Source of the DNA: Fen-671 sp963794745
GTDB taxonomy: Bacteria > Actinomycetota > Acidimicrobiia > Acidimicrobiales > Palsa-688
Direction: 5' to 3'
Assembly: GCA_963794745.1 (NCBI GenBank)
Contig: CAWCEZ010000010.1
Location: 620,001-684,000, forward strand
DNA length: 64,000 nucleotides
Position 1 is the first letter of the stretch, and each line of letters starts with the position of its first letter. Below the pieces are notes generated by a model that was given only the letters and a program-made list of their open reading frames with translations, searched no databases and was not told the DNA's origin. The position numbers and the translations under genes are program-made. Shown here one piece after another: positions 29,125-37,309 of the stretch.

Positions 29125-29489
29125 GCGGAGCCTCCGGCGAGGGCCACTTGAGCAGGTCGCGCTAGCCTTGTGGTCGCTTCGTCGACGACAGTGCGCAGCC
29201 CAACGACAGTCGCCTGGAGCGCTTCGCGGCCGGCGGACGTCAACTGGTAGGGACGCGTGCGGCTGACAGCACCCAGCGGCTCGATGAGACCACGTTCTTC
29301 TAGTCGACTTACGGCACCATACAGCGACCCCGGTCCGAGCCGGACGCCCGCGAAATCTTCGATGTCCTGCATAAGGGCGTAGCCGTGCTTCGGGCCTGCG
29401 GCCAGGCTTGTGAGGATCAAGGTCGGCGGGTCGTTCACTCGGGTGGAGGCGTGTCGTGGTTCGCGCACGAGTTCCAGATTACTACTCAT
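29121..29489 (-). CDS. PadR-family transcriptional repressor
   Basis: 122 residues from ATG 29489; an in-frame TTG at 29504 lies inside the operator and is less likely. The winged helix is clear: PTLILTSLAAGPKHGYALMQDIE, GSLYGAVSRLEERGLIEPL and a C-terminal dimerisation helix. PadR proteins release DNA when they bind toxic ligands. The divergent ABC exporter is the expected target, and the inverted repeat at 29493-29529 is the expected binding site. Confidence 0.85.
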   Translation of the reverse strand: MSSNLELVREPRHASTRVNDPPTLILTSLAAGPKHGYALMQDIEDFAGVRLGPGSLYGAVSRLEERGLIEPLGAVSRTRPYQLTSAGREALQATVVGLRTVVDEATTRLARPAQVALAGGSA

Positions 29490-29492
29490 GGC

Positions 29493-29529
29493 GTAGTAAC
29501 GCAACCGATACTACGTCTTGCGTTAGTAC
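29493..29529. promoter_or_regulatory. Candidate PadR operator between the divergent genes
   Basis: GTAGTAACGCAA (29493-29504) faces TTGCGTTAGTAC (29518-29529); 11 of 12 positions pair across a 13-base spacer. A smaller palindrome, CTACGTAG, lies at 29533-29540. The site is between the PadR start (29489) and the ABC ATPase start (29553), so one bound dimer could control both directions. Confidence 0.6.
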
Positions 29530-29552
29530 GCACTACGTAGCATCATGGTTGG

Positions 29553-30488
29553 ATGAACACCGAATTAGACGCCGTAATCACAACCGACCTCACGAAGCGT
29601 TTTGGCGACCGCACTGCCGTCCGAGACGTGAACCTGCGCGTCCCGACCGGTACCGCCTTTGGCTACCTAGGCGCCAACGGCGCCGGGAAGACGACGCTTA
29701 TACGGATGCTGCTCGGCCTGGTCCCGGCAAGTAGCGGATCGATGCGCCTTCTCGGGCATCCCGTCCCACAGCAACGAGCGGAGGCCCTGGCGCGCGTAGG
29801 CGCCATGGTCGAGGAGCCGCGCTTTCACGATCACCTCTCCGGTCGCGAGAACCTCCAGGTCGTTGCCGCCGCCCGCGGCTCAGCCGCCGCTGAGAGGATC
29901 GACCACTGCCTGGACCAGGTGGGACTCTCTGGGCGAGGCCGCGACCGCGTCAAGACCTACTCACTCGGTATGCGCCAACGGCTCGGGATAGCTCGCTGCC
30001 TCCTCGGCGACCCCGACCTCCTGATCCTCGACGAGCCGATGAACGGGCTCGACCCCTCAGGCATCGCAGAGTTCCGCCTATTCGTCCACGACTTCATCGA
30101 CCAGGGACGGACGGTCGTGCTCTCCTCGCACCTCCTGGATGAAATCGAAAAAACATGCACCTACGCCGCCATTGTCGACCACGGCGAAGTCGTCGTGCAG
30201 GGGCTAATCGATGACCTCCGAAAGGACGGAGAACCTCGCTTGAGAGTCGACGTCGACCGGCCGGAGCTCGCGCGCCGGCTCCTGCATGAAAGCAGCGACG
30301 TAAAGGCGATACACGAGGGCGGCCGGCCGGGCGAGCTGGAGCTGACGATCACGGACACGAAGGTCGTCAGCGAGCTCATCCGAACGCTGCTGGAGGGCGG
30401 CTGCGCCGTTCAACGGTTTGAACCCACCCGAGCAACACTCGAAGAACGCTTCCTAAAAGTCACGGGACGTCTCGGGGACAAGGAATGA
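29553..30488 (+). CDS. ABC transporter ATP-binding protein (drug-export type)
   Basis: 311 residues with Walker A GANGAGKTTL, signature YSLGMRQRLGIA, Walker B LLILDEPMNGLDP and H-loop LSSHLLDEIE. The C-terminal 90 residues form the DrrA/CcmA-like tail. ATG 29553 lies right after the operator. It overlaps the permease gene by four bases, so the two form an exporter of the ABC-2 type. Likely substrate: a hydrophobic toxic compound sensed by the PadR protein (inference). Confidence 0.9.
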   Translation: MNTELDAVITTDLTKRFGDRTAVRDVNLRVPTGTAFGYLGANGAGKTTLIRMLLGLVPASSGSMRLLGHPVPQQRAEALARVGAMVEEPRFHDHLSGRENLQVVAAARGSAAAERIDHCLDQVGLSGRGRDRVKTYSLGMRQRLGIARCLLGDPDLLILDEPMNGLDPSGIAEFRLFVHDFIDQGRTVVLSSHLLDEIEKTCTYAAIVDHGEVVVQGLIDDLRKDGEPRLRVDVDRPELARRLLHESSDVKAIHEGGRPGELELTITDTKVVSELIRTLLEGGCAVQRFEPTRATLEERFLKVTGRLGDKE

Positions 30489-31279
30489 GGAACAGCATCG
30501 CTGACAGTCTTGCGCTCATTTCCGCAGACATCCTCAAGCTGCGCCGGCGGCAAGGGCTCGCGATCATGACAGCAGTCCTCACGGTCGGCCTCGTCACCGT
30601 CAGCTACGCCATCCTCGAGGCGCTACACGCGAACAACCCTGCGAAGAACTCGCTCCCTGGCGGGGCGGCCAAGCTCGGCAACGCAATCTTCATCCTCAGC
30701 ATGTTCGGAGCTATCGCATCAGCGATCGTCGGAGCCACGATTGGATCTGGCGATCAGGACGCCGGTGTTTATCGCGACCTCGTCATAACAGGCAGATCGA
30801 GAGTCGCCCTCTACATCTCGCGCGTTCCCGCGGGCCTCGTGTACCTCCTGCCGTTCACACTCAGCGCCTACGCCATCCTCATCGCCGCGAACCTCGCTTT
30901 TACCGGCCACCATCCATCAGCCACACCTCGACTGCTCATCCTCTCGGCGCTCTGGCTTCTCCTTGAGGTCGCGTTCTACTATCTCCTCGCCCTCGCACTT
31001 GCATGCCTCACCGCATCACGTGCCTACGCAATTGCGATCGCCATCGCCTGGCGCCTTGCAGCCACCCCGCTCCTCGCCGCAGCCACCACACTCGGGACGC
31101 TTCGCGACGCCATCCCCGGCGTCGCAATGGAAAACCTCGCCCCGGCCCAAATCAGGAGCTCTGTAGAACAAGGACCGACGATTAACGTCTCGATCATCGC
31201 AAGCGTGACGATCGTGATCATCTGGGCCGCCGTCCTGCTTACCGCTAGCGCATGGCGCGAAACAACACGCGACGCCTAA
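30485..31279 (+). CDS. ABC-2 type permease
   Basis: 264 residues with six hydrophobic segments: GLAIMTAVLTVGLVTVSYAI, IFILSMFGAIASAIVGATIG, VYLLPFTLSAYAILIAANLA, a long LLLEVAFYYLLALALACLTA, AIAIAIAWRLAATPLLA and VSIIASVTIVIIWAAVLLTA. The loop GSGDQDAGVYRDLVITGRSR follows the second helix, as in ABC-2 permeases. Partner of the preceding ATPase through an ATGA overlap. Confidence 0.85.
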   Translation: MRNSIADSLALISADILKLRRRQGLAIMTAVLTVGLVTVSYAILEALHANNPAKNSLPGGAAKLGNAIFILSMFGAIASAIVGATIGSGDQDAGVYRDLVITGRSRVALYISRVPAGLVYLLPFTLSAYAILIAANLAFTGHHPSATPRLLILSALWLLLEVAFYYLLALALACLTASRAYAIAIAIAWRLAATPLLAAATTLGTLRDAIPGVAMENLAPAQIRSSVEQGPTINVSIIASVTIVIIWAAVLLTASAWRETTRDA

Positions 31280-31465
31280 CTTTCCTCCCGTCCGGGACCC
31301 TTCGGGTAGTCCCAGCAAGAAACCGCTAGTTGTCGTCAGCTATGCCCTGGCCCTAACCCAGGCGGGCACTGGGCTACCCTGACCGCCACGCAGAATATCT
31401 TTTATGGCCAGCCCAAAAACTCTGGACGTTCAAGGCAAGCCCACACAGATCGAGACCTCTTTGCG

Positions 31466-31968
31466 TCAAAAGGCTTTTCGAGATTTCTTTCGTGGCGGCT
31501 CCTGGCCGTCCGCGTCCCCGGTGCTCGCCGTAGGTCGTATGGTTGTGACGGGCCCGGGAGTGGCTTGTCCGAAGAGCTGGCGCTCGGGGTGTGAGCCGGC
31601 CGCGCTGGAGACAGAGCCGTTCCCCTTTTGCCCTCCCGGACCCGCTGTCACGGTCATGGTCCTGCGTTTGGCGTCGGCGACCAGGTGGGCAAAGATGGCG
31701 TCGCTGATGCGCCTCTTCAGGCAGCGCAAAGCTTCTTTGCTCGTCTTGCCTTCTTTGACCTTGCGGTCGTAGTAGGCCCGGCCCTCGCTATGGCGGTGGG
31801 AGATCTGGGTGACCGCGGCCATGTGCACGGCGTGGTTGAGACGACGGTTGCCCCGCCGTGACAGCCGGAAGACCTTGTGGCCCCCCGAAGACACCTCGAT
31901 GGGGGCCGTGCCGTTGTATGAGGCGAAGTGGTCCCGGTCGGCAAAGTGGCTGACGTCGACGGTGAAGA
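31466..31968 (-). pseudogene. C-terminal part of an IS110-family transposase
   Basis: On the minus strand: VDVSHFADRDHFASYNGTAP, then SSGGHKVFRLSRRGNRRLNH and YYDRKVKEGKTSKEALRCLKRR. This is the transposase_20 (IS110) domain with its Ser-rich HhH-like part. The DEDD N-terminal domain is missing. The fragment stops at a sharp join with a helicase fragment on the other strand near 31968. Confidence 0.75.
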
Positions 31969-32103
31969 ACTCAAGTGGATCGGTGGCTCGACCGTGCGCT
32001 TCTGCGTTTATGACTACGACAGCAGCGACGAGGACAATGACTCACTGAACACCAGAGTGCCGTTCCAGGTGGCCTACGCCGTGTCAATCCACAAGGCACA
32101 AGG
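31969..32103 (+). pseudogene. Fragment of a DUF2075-like helicase
   Basis: EELKWIGGSTVRFCVYDYDS and NTRVPFQVAYAVSIHKAQGLE: the last motif (a UvrD-like SIHKAQGLE) is typical for the C-terminal part of SF1-type helicases of the DUF2075 group. It switches without a stop into an IS21 transposase tail after GLE, so it is a chimeric join and not a gene. Confidence 0.5.
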
Positions 32104-32260
32104 CCTCGAGGCCGCCTGCACCCGGGCGCTGGCCATGCGCAGCTACCGCTCGGTCGAGTCCATATTGCGCCACGGCCTGGACAAACAGCCCATGCAGTTA
32201 CCACTTCCCCTTACCCACCCCGACCACGACAACGTCCGTGGCCCCGGTTATTACAAATAG
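32104..32260 (+). pseudogene. istA: C-terminal fragment of IstA (IS21 family)
   Basis: AACTRALAMRSYRSVESIL, then RHGLDKQPMQLPLP and DHDNVRGPGYYK to TAG 32258-32260. This is the conserved end of the IS21 transposase IstA, including the HxNxRGxxYY close. It is followed 17 bases later by the start of istB, as in intact IS21 elements. Confidence 0.7.
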
Positions 32261-32277
32261 AGAAAGGAAGCAACAAA

Positions 32278-32330
32278 ATGCTCGACAACAAGACCATCGA
32301 CGGGCTTTACGCCCTGAGATTGCCAGCCAT
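32278..32330 (+). pseudogene. istB: N-terminal fragment of IstB (IS21 family)
   Basis: ATG 32278 follows GAAAGGAAGCAACAAA. The 18 codons LDNKTIDGLYALRLPAMA are the normal start of the IS21 helper ATPase IstB. The frame then runs into the antisense of the group II intron reverse transcriptase at about 32330. Confidence 0.65.
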
Positions 32331-32394
32331 GGCCGCCGGCCGCAACGCGGCCACCCCTGCCGGGTGTACGGAAACCCCGGACTGGGTGTACGGA

Positions 32395-33369
32395 TTCGCC
32401 GGAATCGTCACTACACCCGAGGAAATCAAAACCCTGCTTGCCACCCCGGAGGTCGACCACTCGGGTCTTGTCCGGGTGGAGCTCCAGGCCAAGGTCGCCC
32501 AGCAACGCAGCTGCCCGCCGTCGGGCTTTCTCGGCTTGGTCCCGTGACGCGCACAGCACCACGAAGTCGTCCGCGTAGCGGACAAGCTCGCCGGTGCCGT
32601 GCTCGGCCCAGGCCCGGTCAAAGGCGTGCAGGTAGATGTTGGCCAACAAAGGTGAGATGACCCCGCCTTGAGGCGTCCCCGTGACCGTCTCTGGTGACCA
32701 CCCCATCGGCCAATACCCCTGCACGCAGCCACTGTCGCAGCAACTTGAGCACCCGGCGGTCCGACACCCGCTCAGCAGACCAGAGGCGAGAAGCCTCTCA
32801 TGGTCGATCGAGCCGAAGAAGTCCTGTATGTCGGCCTCGAAGACAAATTGCTTGCCCTTCGGGGAACGCCACTCGGATGGTCTTCTCCAGGGCGTCGAGT
32901 GGCCGACCGCTTCGGGCGGAACCCGAACTGCAGGGCAAGAAGTCGGCCTCGAAGATGGGTTCGAGGACGATCTTCGTCGCCTGCTGGGCCACCCGGTCTG
33001 TGACAGTCGGGATGCCCAACGGGCGTTTCGACCCGTCGGGCTTTGGGATCTCCACCCGGCGCACAGGCGCCGGGCGGTAGTTGCCTGCACGGAGGACGCT
33101 CTTGGAGCTCAGCCGAGCATGCGCTCGACCCCATAGGCCTCCACCGCCGCAGGGTCACTGCGATCGACCCCGGCGGCACCACGATTGGCTCGCACCCGCT
33201 CCCACGCCTCCCACAGGACGTCACTCCTGTAGATGCGGTCATACAGGGCGTGGAAACGCCGACCCTCAGACTGCTTGGCCGCAGCCCATAGCCGGTTCTG
33301 GAGTTGTCGCACTTTGGCGATGGGCATGATGGCCCATCGGGGTAGATTGGGCCGGGCGGTCCCGGCCAT
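32395..33369 (-). pseudogene. Group II intron reverse transcriptase, truncated and shifted
   Basis: Minus strand. MAGTARPNLPRWAIM, RANRGAAGVDRSD (RT0/RT1), then in another frame RRVEIPKPDGSKRPLGIPTV, then FVFEADIQDFFGSIDHERLL, TPQGGVISPLLANIYL and the catalytic VRYADDFVVLCAS. Breaks near 33110, near 32940 and near 32730 scatter the domain over three frames. Sequence stops after GKQGFDFLG, so the thumb, maturase X domain and intron 3' part are missing. The enzyme cannot support mobility. Confidence 0.75.
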
Positions 33370-33880
33370 GCCCTCGCGCTTACCTCCATTCCCGGCGTGA
33401 CCGAAGTCGGGGCCCTTCCCTCCGCCGGGTTCCTCCCGGCGATCAGCAGTACTACGACCCCGTCGGACTCCCGCTTGCCTCCGTCGATTTCACCACTGGC
33501 TTATACGAACGGTCTTTGCTGACAAGGCTGGCAGACGGGTCTCTCCTGTCCCGAACCAAACCGTGCGTACGTGCCGCTCCCCGTACCCCGAGGGGACTCG
33601 ACCAAGGGCATGTCCGGAACGCCAGTAGGTCGGATGCTGCCTTCGCCGTGACATGAGCGGCTCGGCTCCCCCGTTGTCATTATGACGAGGCTGCAGGACT
33701 CGCGCCTGGTGGCACTACGGCCCGCACGCTTGCTCCCTCCGAAGAGGCTTTTGACACCCCGCTCAGCCCGCCACCTCTCGACGACGGACCGGGGCCTGCT
33801 ACCGGGCTCTCCGGCGATTACCCGGACGGGACTTCCACCCGCAGGTCTGGTCCAGTTTTCAGGACGCAACACGCCCAGAG
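33370..33880 (-). ncRNA. 5' part of the group II intron RNA
   Basis: About 500 bases upstream of the reverse transcriptase with no gene of their own. They contain intron-like runs such as GGGTGGAAGTCCCGTCCGGG and GTACGGGGAGCGGCACGTAC (minus strand), as found in domains I-IV of bacterial introns. I cannot set the 5' splice site. Domains V and VI are lost with the truncated 3' end. Confidence 0.45.
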
Positions 33881-33972
33881 CTTATGCACTCCTTGGGCAC
33901 GTAGTGGGCACGAGAATTTGAACCACTTTTGCTTCAGGGGACTCGGTAGGCCGTTTACCAGGACTTTTCCGG

Positions 33973-34046
33973 TGGGGCTAGGTGGAATCGAACCACCGAC
34001 CTCAGCATTATCAGTGCTGCGCTCTAACCGGCTGAGCTATAGCCCC
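33973..34046 (-). tRNA. ileT: tRNA-Ile (anticodon GAT)
   Basis: 74 nt on the minus strand. Acceptor GGGGCTA pairs with TAGCCCC; the D arm has AGCCGGTTAGA; the anticodon loop CTGATAA gives GAT; the T arm is GGTGGTTCGATTCCACC. The bases after the discriminator A are CCG, so CCA is not fully encoded. Follows gyrA and DUF3566, its usual place in Actinomycetota. The tRNA-Ala that normally comes next is not in the window. Its 3' half is duplicated at 23750 and, diverged, at 26217. Confidence 0.95.
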
Positions 34047-34105
34047 TGGCACCTGCAGCCGCAACGCCGGCGGCCCTGCCGGGCACTCAAGATTACACGG
34101 TGGGC

Positions 34106-34837
34106 TCAGGCGTGCTTGTCGGCGGCGACCGTCACCTGTACACCGCCCACGATGTCGCTGATCAGGTTATACATGATTGCCGCGAAGACATTGACTACGA
34201 CCCCGAGGAAACAGAGCGCTCCCCCGATCACCGCCGTCCACCCGAGGGCGACGAGCGGGTGCAGCTTGAACGTGGAAAGGGCGAACAGGGTCCGGATCGC
34301 CTTGTTGAGGTCATCGATGACCCCCAGGGCGGCGGCTACGTTCCACAGCAGCGCGCCAGCAACGAGCATCACCACGAGCACGCCGAAATAGAAGATGACA
34401 GAGACCTTGAGGACGCTCACGGCGTTGACCCGTCGCACCACGAGCCGGTTGCGCGTATCGCGGGTCGTCGCCTGGCCCTGGCCGCGCCCGGGCGTTGCAC
34501 TGGGTGGCCCGGAACGGCCTCCCTGCGCCCCGGCGCCCGCCGGAGGCCGAGGCCTCTGCGCCGCGGGGGCCTGGGGTGGCCCAGCGGGACGGCCAGGTGC
34601 CCCGGCAGGAGCGGGACCACGCCCGCCCCGAGGAGGGCCACCGGCCCGGGTGGGGGCTGGGGCCCCTGCTACGTCCCATGGTGGGAAATAAGGCGCCTTG
34701 GGAGACTGCCCGGTATCGCGGGGTGCACACGTTGGCGGTTGGCCCCATCCGCTGACGGCAGGCGCAGCCTCGGTCGGCGGGCCGCCCGCAGGCGACCTCT
34801 CACGACGGCTTGGCTGCCGCGGGACAGGATCGGCCAT
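34106..34837 (-). CDS. DUF3566 membrane protein
   Basis: 243 residues. The N-terminal 130 residues are Pro/Gly/Ala-rich and disordered. The C-terminal DUF3566 domain has two membrane helices (VSVIFYFGVLVVMLVAGALLW and GWTAVIGGALCFLGVVVNVFA) around a short periplasmic helix. The start ATG directly follows the gyrA stop (TAAATG), so it is the last gene of the gyrB-gyrA operon, like Rv0007 of Mycobacterium tuberculosis. The function is unknown; a link to cell envelope or division is inference. Confidence 0.85.
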   Translation of the reverse strand: MADPVPRQPSRRERSPAGGPPTEAAPAVSGWGQPPTCAPRDTGQSPKAPYFPPWDVAGAPAPTRAGGPPRGGRGPAPAGAPGRPAGPPQAPAAQRPRPPAGAGAQGGRSGPPSATPGRGQGQATTRDTRNRLVVRRVNAVSVLKVSVIFYFGVLVVMLVAGALLWNVAAALGVIDDLNKAIRTLFALSTFKLHPLVALGWTAVIGGALCFLGVVVNVFAAIMYNLISDIVGGVQVTVAADKHA

Positions 34838-37309
34838 TTATTCTTCCTCGACCGCGAGCACCGGGGCTACCGAGGCGACTTCCTGGCCTGCGTCGATGCT
34901 CACGACCCGCACGCCTGTCGCATCCCTGCCCTGGCTCGAAATGTCCCGGGCCGCCAGCCGCACCACGACCCCCGAGGAGGAGATGATGAGGATCTCGTCG
35001 TCAAGCCCCACAGTGAATGCCGACACGACGCCACCGCGCTTTGTGGTAAGGCGGATGCCCCGAACACCGAGGCCACCCCTGTTTTGGCGGTGAAAGTGGT
35101 GCAGCTGCGTCCTTTTGCCATAGCCCGCGCTCGTAACCATGAGAATGCTGGTCTCGTCGCGCGCTATGTCGGCGGCTACGACTTCGTCGCCCGCGCGCAT
35201 GCCCATCCCGCGCACGCCCGCCGCATCACGGCCCATGGCCCGGACATCCTGCTCCGAGAACCTGATCGTCATGCCGGCCCGGCTCACCATGAAAATGTCG
35301 TCTTGCCCAGCGGTGACGATCACCGCCACCAGCTCATCGCCCTCGCGCAGGTTGAGCGCTATGAGGCCGTCGCGGCGGCTCTTGTCGTACTCAGAGAAGG
35401 CCGTCTTCTTCACGTGGCCCTGTTTTGTCGCGAACATGAGGTACCTGTCGGACTGGAAATCACGAGTGTCGACAAGGGCCTGGATGCGCTCATTGGGCGC
35501 CAGCGGGAGAAGGTTGACAATGGCCGTGCCTCGGGCGGTGCGTTCCTGAAGCGGCACTTCGAAGGCGCGCAAGCGGTAAACGCGGCCGAGGTTGGAAAAG
35601 AACAACAGGTAGGCGTGGGCCGTCGTGTGTATCACCTTGGCCACGATGTCCGCCTCGCGCAGGTTCGTGCCTCGCATGCCGCGCGTACCGCGGCCCTGAG
35701 TCCTGTACGTCGATGCCGCCACAGCCTTTATATAACCCGCCCGAGTCATGGTGATCACAAGCTCTTCGTCGTCGATCAGGTCCTCGGGTGCCATCTCACC
35801 GGGGTCGACGGTTATCACGGCGCGCCGGGGGGAGTTGAAGCGAGCCCGTATCTCACCAAGCTCGGTCTTGACGACCCCGTTCAGCAAGGTCTGGTCGGCG
35901 AGGATCGCTTCGAGCTCGGAAATGACCTGGCGCAACTTCGCCATCTCTTCTTCGAGATCGGCCCTACCCAACCGGGTAAGCCGGGATAGCTGCATGTCCA
36001 GGATGTGCTCGGCCTGCACCTCGCTGAACTCGAACGGTGCGGCCATCAGGGCGTCGCGAGCCTCGCCGCGGCTCTCCGACCCCCGAATGGCCGCGATGAT
36101 CGCGTCGATCATGTCCAGGGCTTTGATGAGCCCTTCGACAATGTGGGCCCTCGCTTGCGCCCGGCGCAGCCTGTGCTCTGACCGGCGCCTCACGACGTCG
36201 GCCTGATGCGCTACGTAGGCCTCGAGCGCGGACTTCAAGTTGAGGGTCCGTGGGCCCCCATTGACGAGCGCCACCATGTTGACCCCGAAACTGGTCTGTA
36301 GCGGTGTCAGCTTGAACAGGTTGTTGAGTACGACGTTGGCATTTGCGTCCCTTTTCAAGGGGATGACGATCTTGGTGTCGACGCCGGCGGAAAGATCCTG
36401 TATATCCCTGATGCCTTCCAGTTCCCGGCTGTTGACCAACTCGGCAATTCTCTCCTGCACCGCACGCGGGCTCGCCTGGTAAGGCAGTTCTGTCACAACG
36501 ATCTGCGCACCGTTACGAGTCTCCTCGATCGTGGCTTTCGCACGCATGCGTATCGAGCCGCGACCGGTCCTGTAGGCGTCAAGGATCCCCTGCCGACCAA
36601 GAATGAGCCCACCGGTAGGGAAATCTGGACCTTTCACAAACCTCATAAGGTCCTCGACCGAGGCTTCTGGGTTGTCGATCAGATGCGTGACCGCGTCGAT
36701 AACCTCACCCAAGTTGTGGGGAGGGATATTGGTCGCCATACCGACTGCAATCCCTTGGCTCCCGTTCACCAAAAGGTTCGGGAACCGGGAAGGCAAGACT
36801 GTCGGCTCGTCGTCCTCGTTCAGGTAGTTCCGGCCCATGTCGACGGTCTCTTCGTCGATGCTCTCGAGCATGTGCATGGCCAGAGGTGAGAGCCGGCACT
36901 CCGTGTACCGTGCCGCGGCTGCGGAGAAATCTTGCGAGCCGTAGTTCCCGTGGAAGTCGATCAGCGGGTCACGCAGGCTGAAAGGCTGGGCCATCCGGAC
37001 CAACGCGTCATAAATGGCCATGTCCCCATGGGGGTGGAACCTGGCCATCGTCTCGCCTACAACCTTGGCGCATTTAACGTGCGGCCTGTCGGGGCGATAG
37101 TTCTGGACATGCATCGCGTACAGGATGCGCCGGTGCACCGGCTTCAAGCCGTCCCGCGCGTCCGGAAGGGCTCGCTGCACAATAACGGACATGGCGTACT
37201 CCAAAAAGGAGCGCTCCATCTCCACGTTGATCTCGATCGGTTCGATCCCGGTGCGAGGCCCGTCCCCGCCGTCGTCGCCAGCACCACCGGGTAGCAGTAC
37301 GTCAGTCAT
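34838..37309 (-). CDS. gyrA: DNA gyrase subunit A
   Basis: 823 residues. Winged-helix/tower domain with catalytic Y135 (AAARYTECRL) and PTVLPSRFPNLLVNGSQGIAVG, a coiled-coil region near 440-480, and a six-bladed C-terminal beta-pinwheel with the GyrA box QGRGTRG. Together with GyrB it introduces negative supercoils. In the quinolone-resistance region the residue matching E. coli Ser83 is M97 (HPHGDMAIYD), while the Asp matching D87 (D101) is kept. The start ATG directly follows the gyrB stop (TAAATG). Confidence 0.97.
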   Translation of the reverse strand: MTDVLLPGGAGDDGGDGPRTGIEPIEINVEMERSFLEYAMSVIVQRALPDARDGLKPVHRRILYAMHVQNYRPDRPHVKCAKVVGETMARFHPHGDMAIYDALVRMAQPFSLRDPLIDFHGNYGSQDFSAAAARYTECRLSPLAMHMLESIDEETVDMGRNYLNEDDEPTVLPSRFPNLLVNGSQGIAVGMATNIPPHNLGEVIDAVTHLIDNPEASVEDLMRFVKGPDFPTGGLILGRQGILDAYRTGRGSIRMRAKATIEETRNGAQIVVTELPYQASPRAVQERIAELVNSRELEGIRDIQDLSAGVDTKIVIPLKRDANANVVLNNLFKLTPLQTSFGVNMVALVNGGPRTLNLKSALEAYVAHQADVVRRRSEHRLRRAQARAHIVEGLIKALDMIDAIIAAIRGSESRGEARDALMAAPFEFSEVQAEHILDMQLSRLTRLGRADLEEEMAKLRQVISELEAILADQTLLNGVVKTELGEIRARFNSPRRAVITVDPGEMAPEDLIDDEELVITMTRAGYIKAVAASTYRTQGRGTRGMRGTNLREADIVAKVIHTTAHAYLLFFSNLGRVYRLRAFEVPLQERTARGTAIVNLLPLAPNERIQALVDTRDFQSDRYLMFATKQGHVKKTAFSEYDKSRRDGLIALNLREGDELVAVIVTAGQDDIFMVSRAGMTIRFSEQDVRAMGRDAAGVRGMGMRAGDEVVAADIARDETSILMVTSAGYGKRTQLHHFHRQNRGGLGVRGIRLTTKRGGVVSAFTVGLDDEILIISSSGVVVRLAARDISSQGRDATGVRVVSIDAGQEVASVAPVLAVEEE

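Larger units (their letters stand above)
23750..33970. mobile_element. Island inserted at the 3' end of tRNA-Ile(GAT)
   Basis: The 49 bases at 23750-23798 are identical to 33971-34019, the 3' part of the tRNA-Ile gene. Direct repeats of a tRNA 3' end are the classic attL/attR of an integrated element. The enclosed 10.2 kb holds IS elements, a group II intron piece, an ABC exporter and unknown proteins. No intact integrase is present. A third, diverged copy of the repeat at 26217-26260 divides it in two, so two events may be stacked. Confidence 0.65.

Noticed and set aside
34100..35989. Long open frame on the plus strand opposite gyrA and DUF3566
   Set aside because: It is the shadow of GC-rich codons of gyrA; the translation has no protein-like hydrophobic or domain pattern and gyrA is certain.
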